A stretch of DNA of 64,000 nucleotides from Anaeramoeba flamelloides (Eukaryota; Metamonada; Anaeramoebidae): the NCBI GenBank assembly GCA_027625915.1, contig JANTQA010000008.1, forward strand, positions 3,055,001-3,119,000, written 5' to 3'. Numbering within the stretch: position 1 is the first letter of the stretch; the number at the start of each line of letters is the position of its first letter. The notes beneath the pieces were generated by a model, which saw nothing but the letters and a program-made list of their open reading frames with translations, did no database searches and was not told the origin of the DNA. Made by a program: the position numbers and the translations under genes. Shown one piece after another: positions 1 to 12,482 of the stretch.

Positions 1-842
1 AAGAATAAAAATAATAATAAGAAGAAGACAATTGCACAAAAAATCATTGATAATTAGTGATAATGCCTTTAGGTTGTTGTGAAAGCTTTCGAAAACTTAT
101 CAACCCCTTTTGGGTTTCAGAGAATATTGAAAATCTTTTGACCCAAGATCACACTCTTCTAAGAGTAGGTAAAGGGTTGTTTTTTTTTATTTTTGAAACT
201 CTTTCATTCAACACAATTTACAATACCTCAAGATTGACTGAGAAAATATTTATTTACTTTTAGTTCTTATTGTTGTTGATAGGAAAGTTTTGATAGGTTT
301 GTCAACCAAATCAAAAGGAAATACAATAAAACTCTTTGATCTGATTCTTGATTGTATCAAGTTTCTTATTTTATTGTTTTTTTATAAGAATAATTTTTTT
401 CTAATTGGAATATCCCATCTAATAAAAATAATCGCAAAAATGGATATCTGAATTAAAAAAATCAAAAAATCTAAGATATTAAAAAAAAATAATATTTTTA
501 ATATTATTAACCAAAAAAACCAATGACTTTATAAGCCCTAGTGAATACCAGTAATATTTATCAGAGTTATTTTTCATCATTTTCTAATATACACCCTTAA
601 ATTGTTAATTGTATTTTTAAAATCTCAAAAATAAATAATTTTAAACATTGAACAAATATTTTTTTGTCTTAATTTAATTAATCATAAAATTTATCCTATT
701 TATAACAACAATAAATCCTTAAGAAAACGAACAAAGTACAATTAAAAAAAGTATTTCGACAAGATAATTTATCCAAACCCCTTACTTTTTTTTCCAACCC
801 ATTTCCAGTCCTGATAAAATATTTCATTTTTTATCCTTTCCA
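1..842. other. AT-rich upstream region of the importin-alpha gene
   Basis: No supportable gene. A 68-codon open frame at 57-263 has no recognisable motif. Positions about 505-572 match about 34125-34195 inside the GCP2 intron (shared core ataagccctagtg), so a small dispersed repeat may lie here. The stretch just before the importin-alpha ATG at 843 is T/C-rich (about 785-842) and presumably holds its 5' leader. Confidence 0.5.
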
Positions 843-3800
843 ATGTCAGAATTTCAAAAAAAATTAAATAGGAGACAAAAACGCTTTAAAAGTAAGTCAA
901 CAAGAAACAGATCGAGGGATAAACGAATTCGAATCACTGTAAAACATTCAAAAAATAAGCGTTCAGAAATGTTAATGAAAAGAAGAAACATTCTTTCAGA
1001 CAACAACAATAATAGCAATGATAACTTTGTAAAAAACGAAGAACTAAAAATTCCATCTGTATGTTTTTCATTTTTTTTTTTAGATGACAGATTTTTCTGA
1101 ACATTTTTGAAGAGTGTTGGTCTTTTTCATAACTGGCTTCATCAAAAACTTTTTTTTGTGCTTTTTTTTTAATCTATTTGAAAATAAAATGAAAATGATT
1201 AGATTGAAGATTTACCTCTTTTAGTCAAAGGAATAAAATCAAACGATCAAAAAACAATTGAAAATTGTACAAAGTCAATTCGTATGATGTTAAGTGTTGC
1301 TGGAGATCCACCAATTATGGAAATCTTAGAGACCAATCTTTTACAAACATTTATTCAATTTTTGCAACAAACAGAAAACGAAGTACTTCAGGTTTGTTTT
1401 TAAAATCCTTTAATTTGTTTATTTATTCTCAAGACAAGCTTCACAAGATCAGAAATTACGTGTTTAAAATCGTTTGTCTTTTTCTATATTAACCAACCAC
1501 TCAATCAATCAATATAAATTTGTAACTTGGTTATTATTTATTAGTTTGAATCTGCCTGGATTTTATCAAATATTTGCTCTGGCACAACAAATCAAACACA
1601 GCAAGTCGTTCAACTTGGGGTGATACCACTGTTTTTTGAAGGGTTAGAATCTCAAAATTTATCCCTTAGGATTCAGGTATGTGCTTTTTTGCAACTTCTT
1701 TTTATTCAATTTTTTTTTTTTTCTTAGGAAAACAACAAGAAATGAAAATCATCCAATTTGTTCTTGAAAATACCTCTTCCTTTTATTAATCTCATGAAGT
1801 GAGAGATAAAATAACTGAATTCGTATTGAAACTGTTGTATAATTATCTATAACAATATGTTGCTCCTGAAATAAAACTTTATTTTTCAAAGATATCAGTT
1901 TATTTAATTACTTTGAGAAAAATTCCCTCAATATCTAACATACAAAATCTGAATAAAGTATTTTAAAAAACAACAAAGATAACCACTAAGGCAGAAAAAC
2001 GAATCCCAAGAAAAATCAAGACATTTCATTATCATAACAGAATTAATATTTCTTAGTGACTACGTTCCCACCCTGGGTCGTGTTTAGTTATTGTGTTATT
2101 TTACATTCGATTCTCAAAAAGAATTTTCATTCTTAAATATTGGATTAAATAATTACTAATTTCAAAGTTAAAAACAAATAAATCAATAATAAATCACAAA
2201 AAATAATAAAATGATCAAATAGAAACTTTAAAGAAAATTTCAGGGATTTTCAAGAACAAGTTCAAAATTTTAAAACGTTTTAAACTTGTAAAAATAACTA
2301 AAAACAATATTTAGAACAGCTTGGGGTATTGTTTTGAGTTTATAGATTTGAAATAGAAATTATGAAATATTAACATCTAATTTTGGAAGCGTTTTAGAAA
2401 GGTAATTTTGTGAAAATTTTACATTTTTTGTAAAAGAAATTCTCAATCTTTTATATTTAACTAAGATCATAGAACACTTTTAAGAACGTTTTTATCCACA
2501 AATTCACAATTTTCACCTCAAAATGTCGTACTTAAGTGCCGATTCTTGTATTATTTAAAAAAAAAAATTGAAAAAGATCAGAAAAAATTCCTTCCAAATT
2601 TTTAAAAAAACAAAGTATTAAATGTTTTATTATTTATTTGAAGAGTTTCAAAAATAAAATACATATCAAAAATTAAATTACTTGAATCATCTTAAAATGG
2701 ATTCGAATTCAATTTACTATTAGTTGAAAAATAAATCCAACAAAATTTTCATTCAGCTTTCCGTAATTATATTTTTAAATCATGTAACATTTCACATTGT
2801 TAATTCAAAAAACCAGCTTAAATTATTAATTTCCCCTTTAAAATTGAATTAGGAACCTGAGAATTTGTTTTAATTCTTGAAATGTGATTTTTTTGGAAAG
2901 TCAAATGAAAATTTTGATCTTTTTATTTTACAATTAACAGTATCAGAAATAACTTGTTAAAGATTTTTTTAAAAAAAAAAATTTAAAGTTTTGAAACTCG
3001 AAAACTGTTAAAAATTCAATAAGTTTCGTAATTATTATGAATTGATAGAAACTAATTTTGTGTCACCATAAAGGAATTATTTTGACTAATTTAACTCAAT
3101 CTAAGCTATTTCTAAAAAGAGGGAAAAATTTATTTTTAAATATCTTTATTAAACCCAATCCTTATAAAACTATTAAAATATATAAAACTATTAACAATGA
3201 TCCATTAATTCTTAATAATAATACAATTTTTTTGTTAGTACGACATTACACCAATAAAAGATATTACGGTTTCTGATCTCGATTTTATCTGATATTTTTT
3301 ACGTGTGAAAATTGGTGTTATTTTTTACTATTTTTGAGCATTGAAAAATCGTTTTCATAAGAGGTTTAATCTTGATAAAATTTCAAATTGAATTTAAAAC
3401 ATATAAGTATATTTTATTGTTTAAAAAATCATTTGTACCCTTTCTGTATTTCCGGTTTTTTAATGAAATTGGCCGTACATTGTTTTTTCCAAAAAAAGTG
3501 TTATTTCTTTTTTTTTCATTTTTTGGAAATATTTTAATGAATGTATTTTGAAATAAATGCCATAGTGTTTGATTCAATCAATATAAACATTTCACTTTAT
3601 TTTGGTATTGTCAATTAAGGAATGGGTCCACTGAAAAAGAGGAGTTTTTATGAAATGTAAAAAAATGATCCACTTTTTTCTAAATACCTTATTCCAATAA
3701 TTGAGATTCTAAACTAGATTCCAAAAATTTGGACACAGTTTAAACAGTTGAAAGAACATCATTACTGTACTTTAAATTCAAATTGGAAAGAATTTTGATT

Positions 3801-6800
3801 TTACAAACAATTTCATTTTTTGTCTTTTTTGTTTTGTTTTCATTTCCTTTTTTCAAGTTACGTAATCTGTTTCGTTAGATCTCGAAATTTTTTTTCAATG
3901 GTTGATAGAAGGTTAGTGTTGAGTTTGTTAAATTGGAAAATCAAATACAATTGGTAGATTGTATCTTATCATTTGATCGATCAACAATTGTTGGTGAAAT
4001 TTCAACAAATTTACCAATACATTTTTTGTTCCGCTCGTTTCATTATTTTGGACACGCCTGTTTTTATTTTTGAGTTTTATATTTTTTTCTTTTATTTGGA
4101 TAAAAATGATTACTTATAAAAACATTAATACCTTGTAACTTAAATGTGGTTTTATATTAGGTTTGGGAAAATACAATAAATTGGGTTTTTTTTTGGCTAT
4201 TTTTGATTTTGGGTGTGTCCAAATTTTTGGAACGGGGTTTAATTTGTAAAAGTAATACAGAAATTGATAACAAAATGAATTTTTATTTTTTTCCATTTTT
4301 TCCATGGCTAAATCTTTCTTAATATTGAGAAGAAGAACTCCAAAGGAAAAAGATCAAGTGGTTACTTGTTAATACTGAGACACTGAAACACGACAGTATG
4401 AGTAACTTGAAAATAAAATCGAAAAAACAAATGCAAAAAATGTAAAAGGTTTAAAGCAAATCAGATCAAAAAGAAAAAAGAAATTACAGCAATCAAATAA
4501 CTATCCCCAAATGAACATTCATCATCAATTATTGAACTGAATTAAATTAAAACATTGTAAATATTATTCCAGTTCTTCTTATTTAATGATCGAATTATTA
4601 TTATTTTAAACATTACACTGGCTCTAGTTATCTATAAAAATTGAATTATTATATTTTCATAAATTTTGAACTCTTGATCCATTTTACAAAATTCAGAATA
4701 AAAAACCAAAATTCTTAAAAAATAAATAAAAAAAATTTCTTACTTACATTTTATACTTCTAAAAAGAATCCAGTTACTAACTGTTTTTTGGTGTTTCTAC
4801 ATTATTTGTGATGGTCTTAATCGAAAAAAATTTCATTGTTCATTCATTTATTTCAACGGCCAACTAATTCCTAAATCTTTATGAAATTAAATTCATTTAC
4901 CAATTCAAAAACAATATCATCTTTATTACTTTAAATGAAATTATATTGTTGTTTCACAAAGTTAAAAAATTAAAAAAATTTCAAAATTTCACAAATAAAA
5001 CAAAGAAAATAAACAACCTTATTAATATTAATTTTGTTCTTAATCAGGTTAATAAATATTTTTATTTCTTTATTTATCTATGTATTTTTATTTATTTATA
5101 TTTTATATTAAAAAAAAAACTATATTATAAATTTGTATAGTGTGTTTGGGGATTAGGAAATATTGGTATAGAAATTTAAAATGACAATTAATTTTGTTTT
5201 ACTAACTTCATTAAATTATTTATTAAAAAGATTAATATTTCATAATTCAAATAATAAATTATAATAGCTGGTGACTGCATCAACTTTCGGAATTTAATCT
5301 TAGAAACACCCAATTCTATTGAAAGTATAATTCACATCATTTTGAAAAATGAAAATAATGTTGCTATATTACAAAACGCGGCATGGACTTTATCAAATTT
5401 ATGTAGAGGAAAACCGCACCCACCTTATACATTAGTAATTGTTTCATAATTAATAAGCAACAAATTATTTCAAATTTTTTATTTCAATCTCATTTTCCCC
5501 TTTTTACATTTTTTATTAACTTAATATTAAAATAGATAAAAGGTGTCATTCCCATTTTTTCAAAATTAATTAATCATGAATCAGAACAATTAATTATAGA
5601 CACTTGTTGGGGGCTAAATTATTTATCTCTTGGATCACCAGAAAATATTGATGAGATTTTTAAAAGTGGCTATTTGAGTAAATTGATTCAACTTTTAAAG
5701 TATTCATCTCTTTTCCTGTTATTTTACGTATTATATTTTTTTCTTTTATCTTCTTAATTTTTATGACCAATGGCGAAACTGGATATAAATATTTATCTAT
5801 TGAGAGAAAGGTGTAATTAAAGAAAATTTTATCAAAATAAAAAAAAAAAAGAAAACAAAAAAGAAATTATAATATTATAATAAAAAAATAATAATATTAT
5901 TTGTCTGAATAAATTAAAAATTATTCGCTGTCGTTGGGCTTTTCAGTCTTCAAAAGAACAGAGGAAAATCTTTGATTTTACTCTACCCTTTTAAATCCCG
6001 AAAAAACCAAAGAAAAGTGTCTGTCAAGTACATAGGTTTTCTAGAATTCAAAAGAATTGAGGAAAACTAAAGCTTTTAATTGATTCTTTTAAATTCTGTA
6101 AAAGCGCATTTAGGTTTTTTTTGAGTTTTCTGTTTATTTCTAAAGTAAAAAAAACCTAGAACACTTCACGAATAAAACAGAAAACCTCAAGAAATTGCCA
6201 TTAGGTTTTTTTGACTTTAGAAATAAAAAGAAAATTTATTAAATTTTCGGTTTAGTCCGAAAATTAAAAAAAAAACAAAAGAGTTCGTTGTGTGCCTAAC
6301 TTTTCCAGAATTTAAAATAATTGAGTAAAATCTTTGATTTTACTCTATTTTTTTTTTTTTTTTTTGAATACTGGAAATCCTATATACTTGAAGGCACTCT
6401 AATGGGGATTGGCGACACCCTAAAACACTCCACGACACCCCACGAATTTACCGGAGGGATAAATAATCCCAATAAAAAGATCATCAATAAAATTTATGAG
6501 AAATAATTTATCATAATTTAATATTCCTATTGTCTAATTTTATTAAGGATGAAAATTATTGAATTATTTTTTTTTTTTTGAAAATTGTTATAAAAGTTTT
6601 TTTTTTTAAAAAAAAATTATAATATACTTCATAATTATAATAAAGTTATTTAATAAATAATTATCATTTTTTGAAAAAAAAAAATTAGAAAATAAAAAAA
6701 AATTGTGGTGATTGATTTTTCCATAGAATTTTAAAAAGTTTTAATATATTTAAATACTAGAACTAGTAAAACAATTTTTGAAAAAAGAACTCTTTAAAAA

Positions 6801-9800
6801 AAAAACATAATAAAATAAATCATCATTACAATTCATTTGGCATTTTTTGTTTTAATTTTAAAGAGGAATTTTAAAATTATATTTTATTTTTTTTAAAAAA
6901 TTTAATAAATATGTTAGTTTCAATAATACCAATTGAAAAAAAAAAAGAATAACCTGATAATTATCAATAGTTTATTCGTTATAAAAATTCCATCTTTAAA
7001 AAGAATTTAGATCATTAAATTTTTTCTGATTTTTTTTCCAAAAGTGAAATTTTGATTTTAAAAATTAATACTTTGGTATTAACTAAATAACAAAAATGCC
7101 TAGTTTTTTTAGTTTTGATCTTCTTTTTCATTTTTAATTTATTTGGGCTTTCTGTTCAATATTTCGGAAAAATATATATATATGTATAGAAAGATTTAAT
7201 TTTAAAATTATTTTTTTGTCAACATTTTTTTTTAGATCCCGGACTTTGATCTCTAACTTAAATCAAATCTTCGTAATTTTTCTAAAAAATCAAAAAATTT
7301 GCAATAATTTTTCTTTTGTAACAATAAAAAAAGTATTTTTATTTATAAAATGTATTTTATCAAGTAATAAAAAAGCGATCGGTTACATATCTTAAAACAT
7401 TACTAGAAAATTAATTTAATTTTTAATTTTAAATCTAAAATTCACAGAAATCACAGCAACCTAAAACCTTCTGGCTTATGACAATTTCAAAATTTATAAT
7501 TTTGAATGTACCTTGTATAAATTAACTTAGAATTAGCAAATTACCAAAGTGAATTTAATTGGATTATAAGAAACACAAATCAAAAGTTTATCAAAATTTG
7601 AGATTCAGGATTCTGCTATTTACTTTTTCAAAAAGAAATGAAAATATTCTGAATTATTTTAAACTTTTAGAATGTGGGATCTTCCAAAGATCTTGGGTAT
7701 TTTTTCTTTACATTTTTTTTCTGATTTACGGTTTGATTTCTCAAGGTTCGTCAACGTGTTATAGCAAAAAAAATATTTGTTTTTCCATTTTTATTTTTTG
7801 ACTTTTCAATAGAAATTTATTAAATACCCAAAGTTTTATAGAATCTTTGTCATTTTTCAAATTTACTGTTATTTAGATTAAGGTTCATTTACGAAGTTGA
7901 TTTTGTTAAATTTTTCTTTGGAAAAGTGATTAAATTTCCTAAACAATTTTTCTCGAATTATTAAACATGAATAATCAAATAATTTGGAGAAGGGGGCAGA
8001 AAATGATTCTAGATTTTTCACATTTATCCTTTTATTTCCTAAGACTTGAAAATTCTAATTTGAGTTTTCTCTTATTTTTTTTATTGGAATATCTTGGAAA
8101 AAAATAACCTAAGAGTTATTATGCTTTTTTTATATATAGTTAACTCTAAAGAGAGAATTGATTAAAAAAATTTGTTCTTGAGATGAAATTTCAACTTTAC
8201 TATTTAAAAAAAAACAATTTTTAAAATGAAAAAGCTAACAGATTTTGAATTTATTCTTAGCAAAATTAAAATCAAATTAGCTTACTTCTATTTACCTTAA
8301 GGTTATTTTCTGAATTCTGTTTGGCCGCAATGGCACTTTTCTTTCCATATATCAATCCCCAAATATTACACAATATTTAATTTTCAAAATTTGTACAAAA
8401 AAAAATTGTAATGATTTGATTTTTTTTTTCATTGAAATAAATGTGAAATCGCAAATAACAATAATAAAAAATAAAAAAAATATAATAAAACCCTTTTCGT
8501 AATTGTATATAAATCATTTAAAATCATTTAATAAAAATTAATTGTTTGATCTAGATGTAATTAATACCATTTATTTTTAAGAAAAGATTTTAAATTAATA
8601 ATTAAAAAAAAAATCTTTTCGAATCTTGAAAATGAAAAACAACAAAATACTCAACAAAATCAAATTTTTTTTTTTGTAAAAGTGCAAAATAACTTTCAAA
8701 TTAAAAAAGGAACTAAAAATAATAATTATAAAATTGAATTATTTTTGGTTAAGTTTCCCCAGATTTACCTGAAAGTTGTTATTTTATTATAAAGATATAA
8801 AAGATAACTATATTTTACTGCCATTTTCCAATTAAAATCCGAAAAAAAATTATTTCAATTTCTCAAAATGTTTGTTTTATCAAAGAGGAGAAAAAAGAAA
8901 AAGACCTTCTAAAATCACTGAAAAATAAAAACTGTTTCATTAATTTTGACTCCTCCTTATTGATATTTCGAGAAATAATTAATTTTTTTAAAATTAAATT
9001 TGTTTAAATTCGAATTGAATATTGAATATAATAAATTAAACTAATAATCAAAAAATAAAAACGCAAAAAAATCAAATCATTTAATCCTTTAAATTATTTT
9101 TATATTATTATAATTTACCTTTCAAAAGGAACCAATCATCCCGAGTCCGTACCCCAGTTATCAGAACAATTGGGAATCTAGTTACTGGTGATCACAAACA
9201 AACCCAAATTGTATTAAATCACGGATTATTAGATAATTTAAAGAACGTTTTAAATGATCCACAGATTCAAATCGTGAAAGAGGCATGTTGGGTACTTTCA
9301 AACATCACAGCAGGCACCAACAAACAAGTTGATCTTGTTATCCAAAAAAATTTTTTTCCAGACATATTTAAATTATTGAAAAGTGATGTTTATGTGATAA
9401 AAAAAGAATCATGCTGGGTTATTTGTAATGCAATTTATGCTGGCTCTGATGAACATATCGAATACCTTGTAAAAAATAATGTAATAAAACTTTTGTCACC
9501 ATTTTTAGATTCTAGAGAATCAAAATTAGCACGGATTTGTCTAGAATCGTATTTGCGCATTTTAAATGTCGGCGAAAAAATTTCTAGGAATATGAATTTT
9601 TCTACGAATAATTATGCCATAGAAATGGAAAATGAGGGAATTAAAAAAAAAATTAGATTATTTTATAATGAATACAAAAATAAAAAAATTAATCGCTTAT
9701 CTGAACAAATCTTAATTTCCTTTTTTTCTGATTCAGAAAGTGAACCAGAAGAAGACGAAGAGGATAATTTCGAATTACAACAAAATAAATATTATATAAA

Positions 9801-9873
9801 TCCAAATTTTTATTTTGATGAATTTCCAGAAATTGAAGATAGTGATAATTATTTAGATTCAAATTTCTTATAA
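843..9873 (+). CDS. Importin subunit alpha (karyopherin alpha), seven exons
   Basis: Nuclear import adaptor: binds classical NLS cargo through Armadillo repeats and importin-beta through its IBB domain. Exons are 843-1058, 1203-1391, 1545-1676, 5141-5165, 5268-5434, 5536-5699 and 9129-9873. All junctions are GT-AG and in phase, giving 545 aa. Residues about 8-50 form the Arg/Lys-rich IBB (RRQKRFKSKS ... MLMKRRNI). ARM repeats with the Trp/Asn ladder follow: ESAWILSN, CVWGLGNIAGD, NAAWTLSNLCRGK, DTCWGLNYL, EACWVLSNITAGT and ESCWVICN. The C-terminal tail is acidic (SESEPEEDEED). The 25 nt exon 4 restores the otherwise missing WGLGNI motif. Introns 3 (1677-5140) and 6 (5700-9128) are over 3.4 kb and carry repeats. 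Family identity is certain; splice sites were inferred by reading frame and homology from memory. Length matches the family (about 520-560 aa). Confidence 0.93.
3710..4241 (+). mobile_element. R1 MITE-like element, full-length copy 1
   Basis: About 532 bp, bounded by TA on both sides. Terminal inverted repeats are visible: TTCCAAAAATTTGGACACA at about 3719-3737 against its reverse complement around 4213-4233 (GTGTCCAAATTTTTGGAA). No coding capacity. A second full-length copy lies at 60074-60604, with truncated copies at 18436-18645, 29215-29601 and 39078-39575. TA flanks with an internal deletion are typical of non-autonomous Tc1/mariner-type elements; the superfamily assignment is inference. 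It sits in an importin-alpha intron. Confidence 0.75.
4290..4430. repeat. Dispersed repeat R10, copy 1
   Basis: About 140 bp, matching 63841-63980 near the right edge of the window. Shared blocks include CAAAGGAAAAAGATCAAG, CTTGTTAATAC and CAGTATG(A/G)GTAACTT. It lies about 50 bp beyond the right end of the R1 element. No coding potential; the family is unknown. Confidence 0.65.
5700..9128 (+). other. Giant intron 6 of importin-alpha (3429 nt)
   Basis: Begins GTATTC and ends CAAAAG. It splits a Lys codon (aa|g) within the ARM domain. It contains the multi-hairpin foldback element F1 (about 5930-6460); otherwise it is AT-rich with no recognisable gene. The 80-codon frame at 7559-7801 has no family features. 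Confidence 0.75.
5930..6460. repeat. Foldback element F1 (tandem hairpins)
   Basis: Several successive imperfect palindromes lie side by side: about 5940-6006, 6036-6106, 6108-6215 and 6293-6391. Each arm pair carries a version of the CAGAATTCAAAAGAAT / ATTCTTTTGAATTCTG theme or of the AGTGTTCTAGGTTTTTTT theme. The same modules recur at 27985-28520 and 34235-34535, so this is a dispersed family. It lies in importin-alpha intron 6. No ORF; the transposition mechanism is unknown. Confidence 0.7.
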
Positions 9874-9877
9874 ATAA
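9872..9877 (+). terminator. AATAAA poly(A) signal overlapping the importin-alpha stop
   Basis: The hexamer starts on the second base of the TAA stop codon at 9871-9873. This would give an unusually short 3' UTR if used. It is motif-only evidence in very AT-rich DNA. Confidence 0.4.
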
Positions 9878-9974
9878 AGAATACATTAAAAATATTAATT
9901 GTTTTATTATTATTATTATTTCTTTATTATTCTTGTTATTATTGATATTATTATCGTTGTTGTTCATACCACTA

Positions 9975-10098
<124 letters not shown>

Positions 10099-10710
10099 CT
10101 ACTGCTACTACTATTGCTGCTATTATTGAGAAAGAGCTCTAAAAATAATTTAAAAAAAGGGGACAAATGAATAATCTATTATACCTAATTAAAAAGTAAG
10201 ATTGGAAATTTAATACATAACCTGGACAAGGAAAATAATTTTTCAAAAAAATCTCTAAATTTTGTATTTTTGAAATACACTTATATAATAAACATTATTA
10301 TAGATAACAATTTTCACAAAGGTTTACCACTTTATTAGATATTAATGGGAATTGAAAAAAAAATGAAAGTTTTCAGTAATATTTTTTTTATTTTTAATTG
10401 TAAAATTTTGAATTTTTTATTTGACTTAGTGGAGAGATAATTTTAAAATATTTTTGTAATAGTTCAAGAAGAAACATATTTTTCATTTTTAAAATAACAC
10501 AAAATATTTCAATCAAAAGATATTGCTAAATTAAATTGAAAAACTGCTTTTTTATCTGTTTTTGGAATATTTTTTATCATTTTAATTTTTCCATGTTTGA
10601 TTTTTTATATAGATTCCCGATTGTTTTCTGGAAATTGTTTTAACATTTATTCTTTTTTCATTCTTAATGTTCAATCGAAAGTTCATTCTTTGTAACCTTT
10701 TTCAATAAAA

Positions 10711-10768
10711 AAATACCCCAAAAATAGGGTCTTTTCAAAAGTCGGTATTTTTGAAAAGGGGGTATTCA
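10711..10768. repeat. Short palindrome
   Basis: AATACCCC ... CTTTTCAAAA is followed by TTTTTGAAAAG ... GGGGTATT, giving an imperfect stem of about 20 bp around a short loop. It could be a small foldback remnant. No match was found elsewhere in the window. Confidence 0.45.
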
Positions 10769-11051
10769 GATTTTCATGAGTTTAACAGCTATCTTTTTTT
10801 TTATTACATAAAATTATGATAACTTTGAAAAAATAATTTATCAAAGAAGTGTAACTGAAATCCAATGTATCGTTTTAGCTAACTGGAATTTTCGGAGTTT
10901 AAATTTTCCTTGTCGTTAAGTATAAATTAAAAAATTTTGAATTTATAAATAATGGATCTCTGGGCGAATTATTCAACCTTCCAAAATCTGATTGATCTAA
11001 AAAATTGATTTTTCAAGTTTAGGTATCTCTCCCCCCCTCTCTCTATCTATC

Positions 11052-11054
<3 letters not shown>

Positions 11055-11090
<36 letters not shown>
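11055..11090. repeat. (TA)n microsatellite
   Basis: About 18 TA units following a CT-rich run (about 11031-11054). Confidence 0.9.
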
Positions 11091-11093
<3 letters not shown>

Positions 11094-11507
11094 ATCCAAG
11101 AAGAACTAATAATTTAAATCTTATTTATAATTAGCTTTTAAATAATTCGAAAAAAATAAAGACCTGAATTTAAAAAAATAAAAAAAATACGATCAAAATG
11201 TTAAAAAAGAGTTCTTCGCAATTTTCGAAAATGTGTATTACGGATTTTTTATTACGGAACTTTCATTCAAAAAAAGATTAACAAAAAGATTATTTGCAAA
11301 TAATTAAATTCATTTTAAAAGACATTATATAAACTCCATTTTTTAAATGAAAATTGGTCTGTTCCAAGATATTTTTTTTTCCCACCTGATCTTCTGTAAA
11401 AAAAAAGTATTAAAAAAAAAAAGAAAAAGAAAAAGAAAAACAAAAGAAATAGAAAAAACAAAAGAAAAACAAAAATTTTCAAAACAAAACAAAAATTTGC
11501 AAAATTC

Positions 11508-11645
11508 AAACAAAAATTTGCAAAATTAGAAAAAATGATTCAGATCCAATAATTTGAAAATATTTTTTTGATAAGAATATGGAATAAACACTCAAAGCAA
11601 CTTCAATTAACATTATAAAGTGTGCCACAATTTTCGAAAGGGCGC
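11508..11645. repeat. Dispersed repeat R8, copy 1
   Basis: Matches about 34672-34812 in the GCP2 intron in the same orientation. Shared blocks include AACAAAAATTTG, AAATTAGAAAAAATGATTC and AAGAATAT with similar spacing. Diverged and non-coding. Confidence 0.5.
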
Positions 11646-12252
11646 TTAATTTATATGATGTATTTGGAAAGGTTGTTTTTTGGTTGATAATCAATTACAA
11701 AATTGTATGAACAAATTTAATAATTTTATTTAAAAAATTGTAATAAATGCCAATTTTCTTTCGTAAACAATCAATAATTTCATTTATTTTCCCTTTCTTT
11801 GATTTACATCCTTGACATTAAACACCAGGTAAGATAAATAATTAAATAACATAATTATATTAAAAATTTATAACCAAATTTTCATAAAATTTTGAGTATC
11901 GGTAGCCAATTTCAAAGAATTTTGACTAAAAAAGTTTATCAAAAATTGGTATTTTTTATTATTGTTTTTTTGTAAAAAGAGAAATAATCACCATAAAAAA
12001 ACAAATTCCATATAAAAAAATCAAAAAATTTTAAACTTCATTATTTAGAAAGCTAAGGAAATTGAAAGAGAGGAGATTAAATCCTAAGAATAAAAATTAT
12101 AATATTCAAATAAAAATCAAATTATAATTCTTTAAATAATAACTAGTGAGAAAAAAAAAATTATTGAAAAATAAGTCGATTAAAACCAAAACATAATTAG
12201 ATCAAGAATTTCTTTATTTAAGATGAAAATTGATACAACAAATAAATCAAAG

Positions 12253-12257
<5 letters not shown>

Positions 12258-12293
<36 letters not shown>
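12258..12293. repeat. (TA)n microsatellite
   Basis: About 17 TA units in the 3' flank of MOB1. Confidence 0.85.
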
Positions 12294-12295
<2 letters not shown>

Positions 12296-12482
12296 TTCCA
12301 TAGGTATAATTTTGTTTTTTTAGCTTAACAAAGAAAAGAAAAGAAAAGAAAATAAAAGAAAAGAAAGTTCAAAATAAAAAAAATTAATATCTGAAAAACA
12401 ATTGATTTAATTGGAATGAATTTGAAAATTTTAATTTATTTTTTTTTTTTTTTTTTTTAAATGTGATTTGTTTAATTTCAAA

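Larger units (their letters stand above)
1677..5140 (+). other. Giant intron 3 of importin-alpha (3464 nt)
   Basis: Runs from GTATGT after exon 3 to ATAG before the 25 nt exon 4. It contains the R1 inverted-repeat element (3710-4241) and a dispersed repeat (about 4290-4430) that recurs at the right end of the window. The small open frames inside it have no recognisable protein features. Confidence 0.8.

Noticed and set aside
57-263. 68-codon frame at the left edge, with an apparent TTTCAG acceptor and GTAGGT donor nearby
   Set aside because: The implied short exon has no recognisable product and could not be joined to anything in the window.
2311-2335. AACAGCTTGGGGTATTG considered as importin-alpha exon 4
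   Set aside because: Phase does not fit either neighbouring exon. The segment at 5141-5165 fits phase and motif exactly.
3058-3276. 72-codon frame in importin-alpha intron 3
   Set aside because: No ATG start, composition like surrounding intron, no family features.
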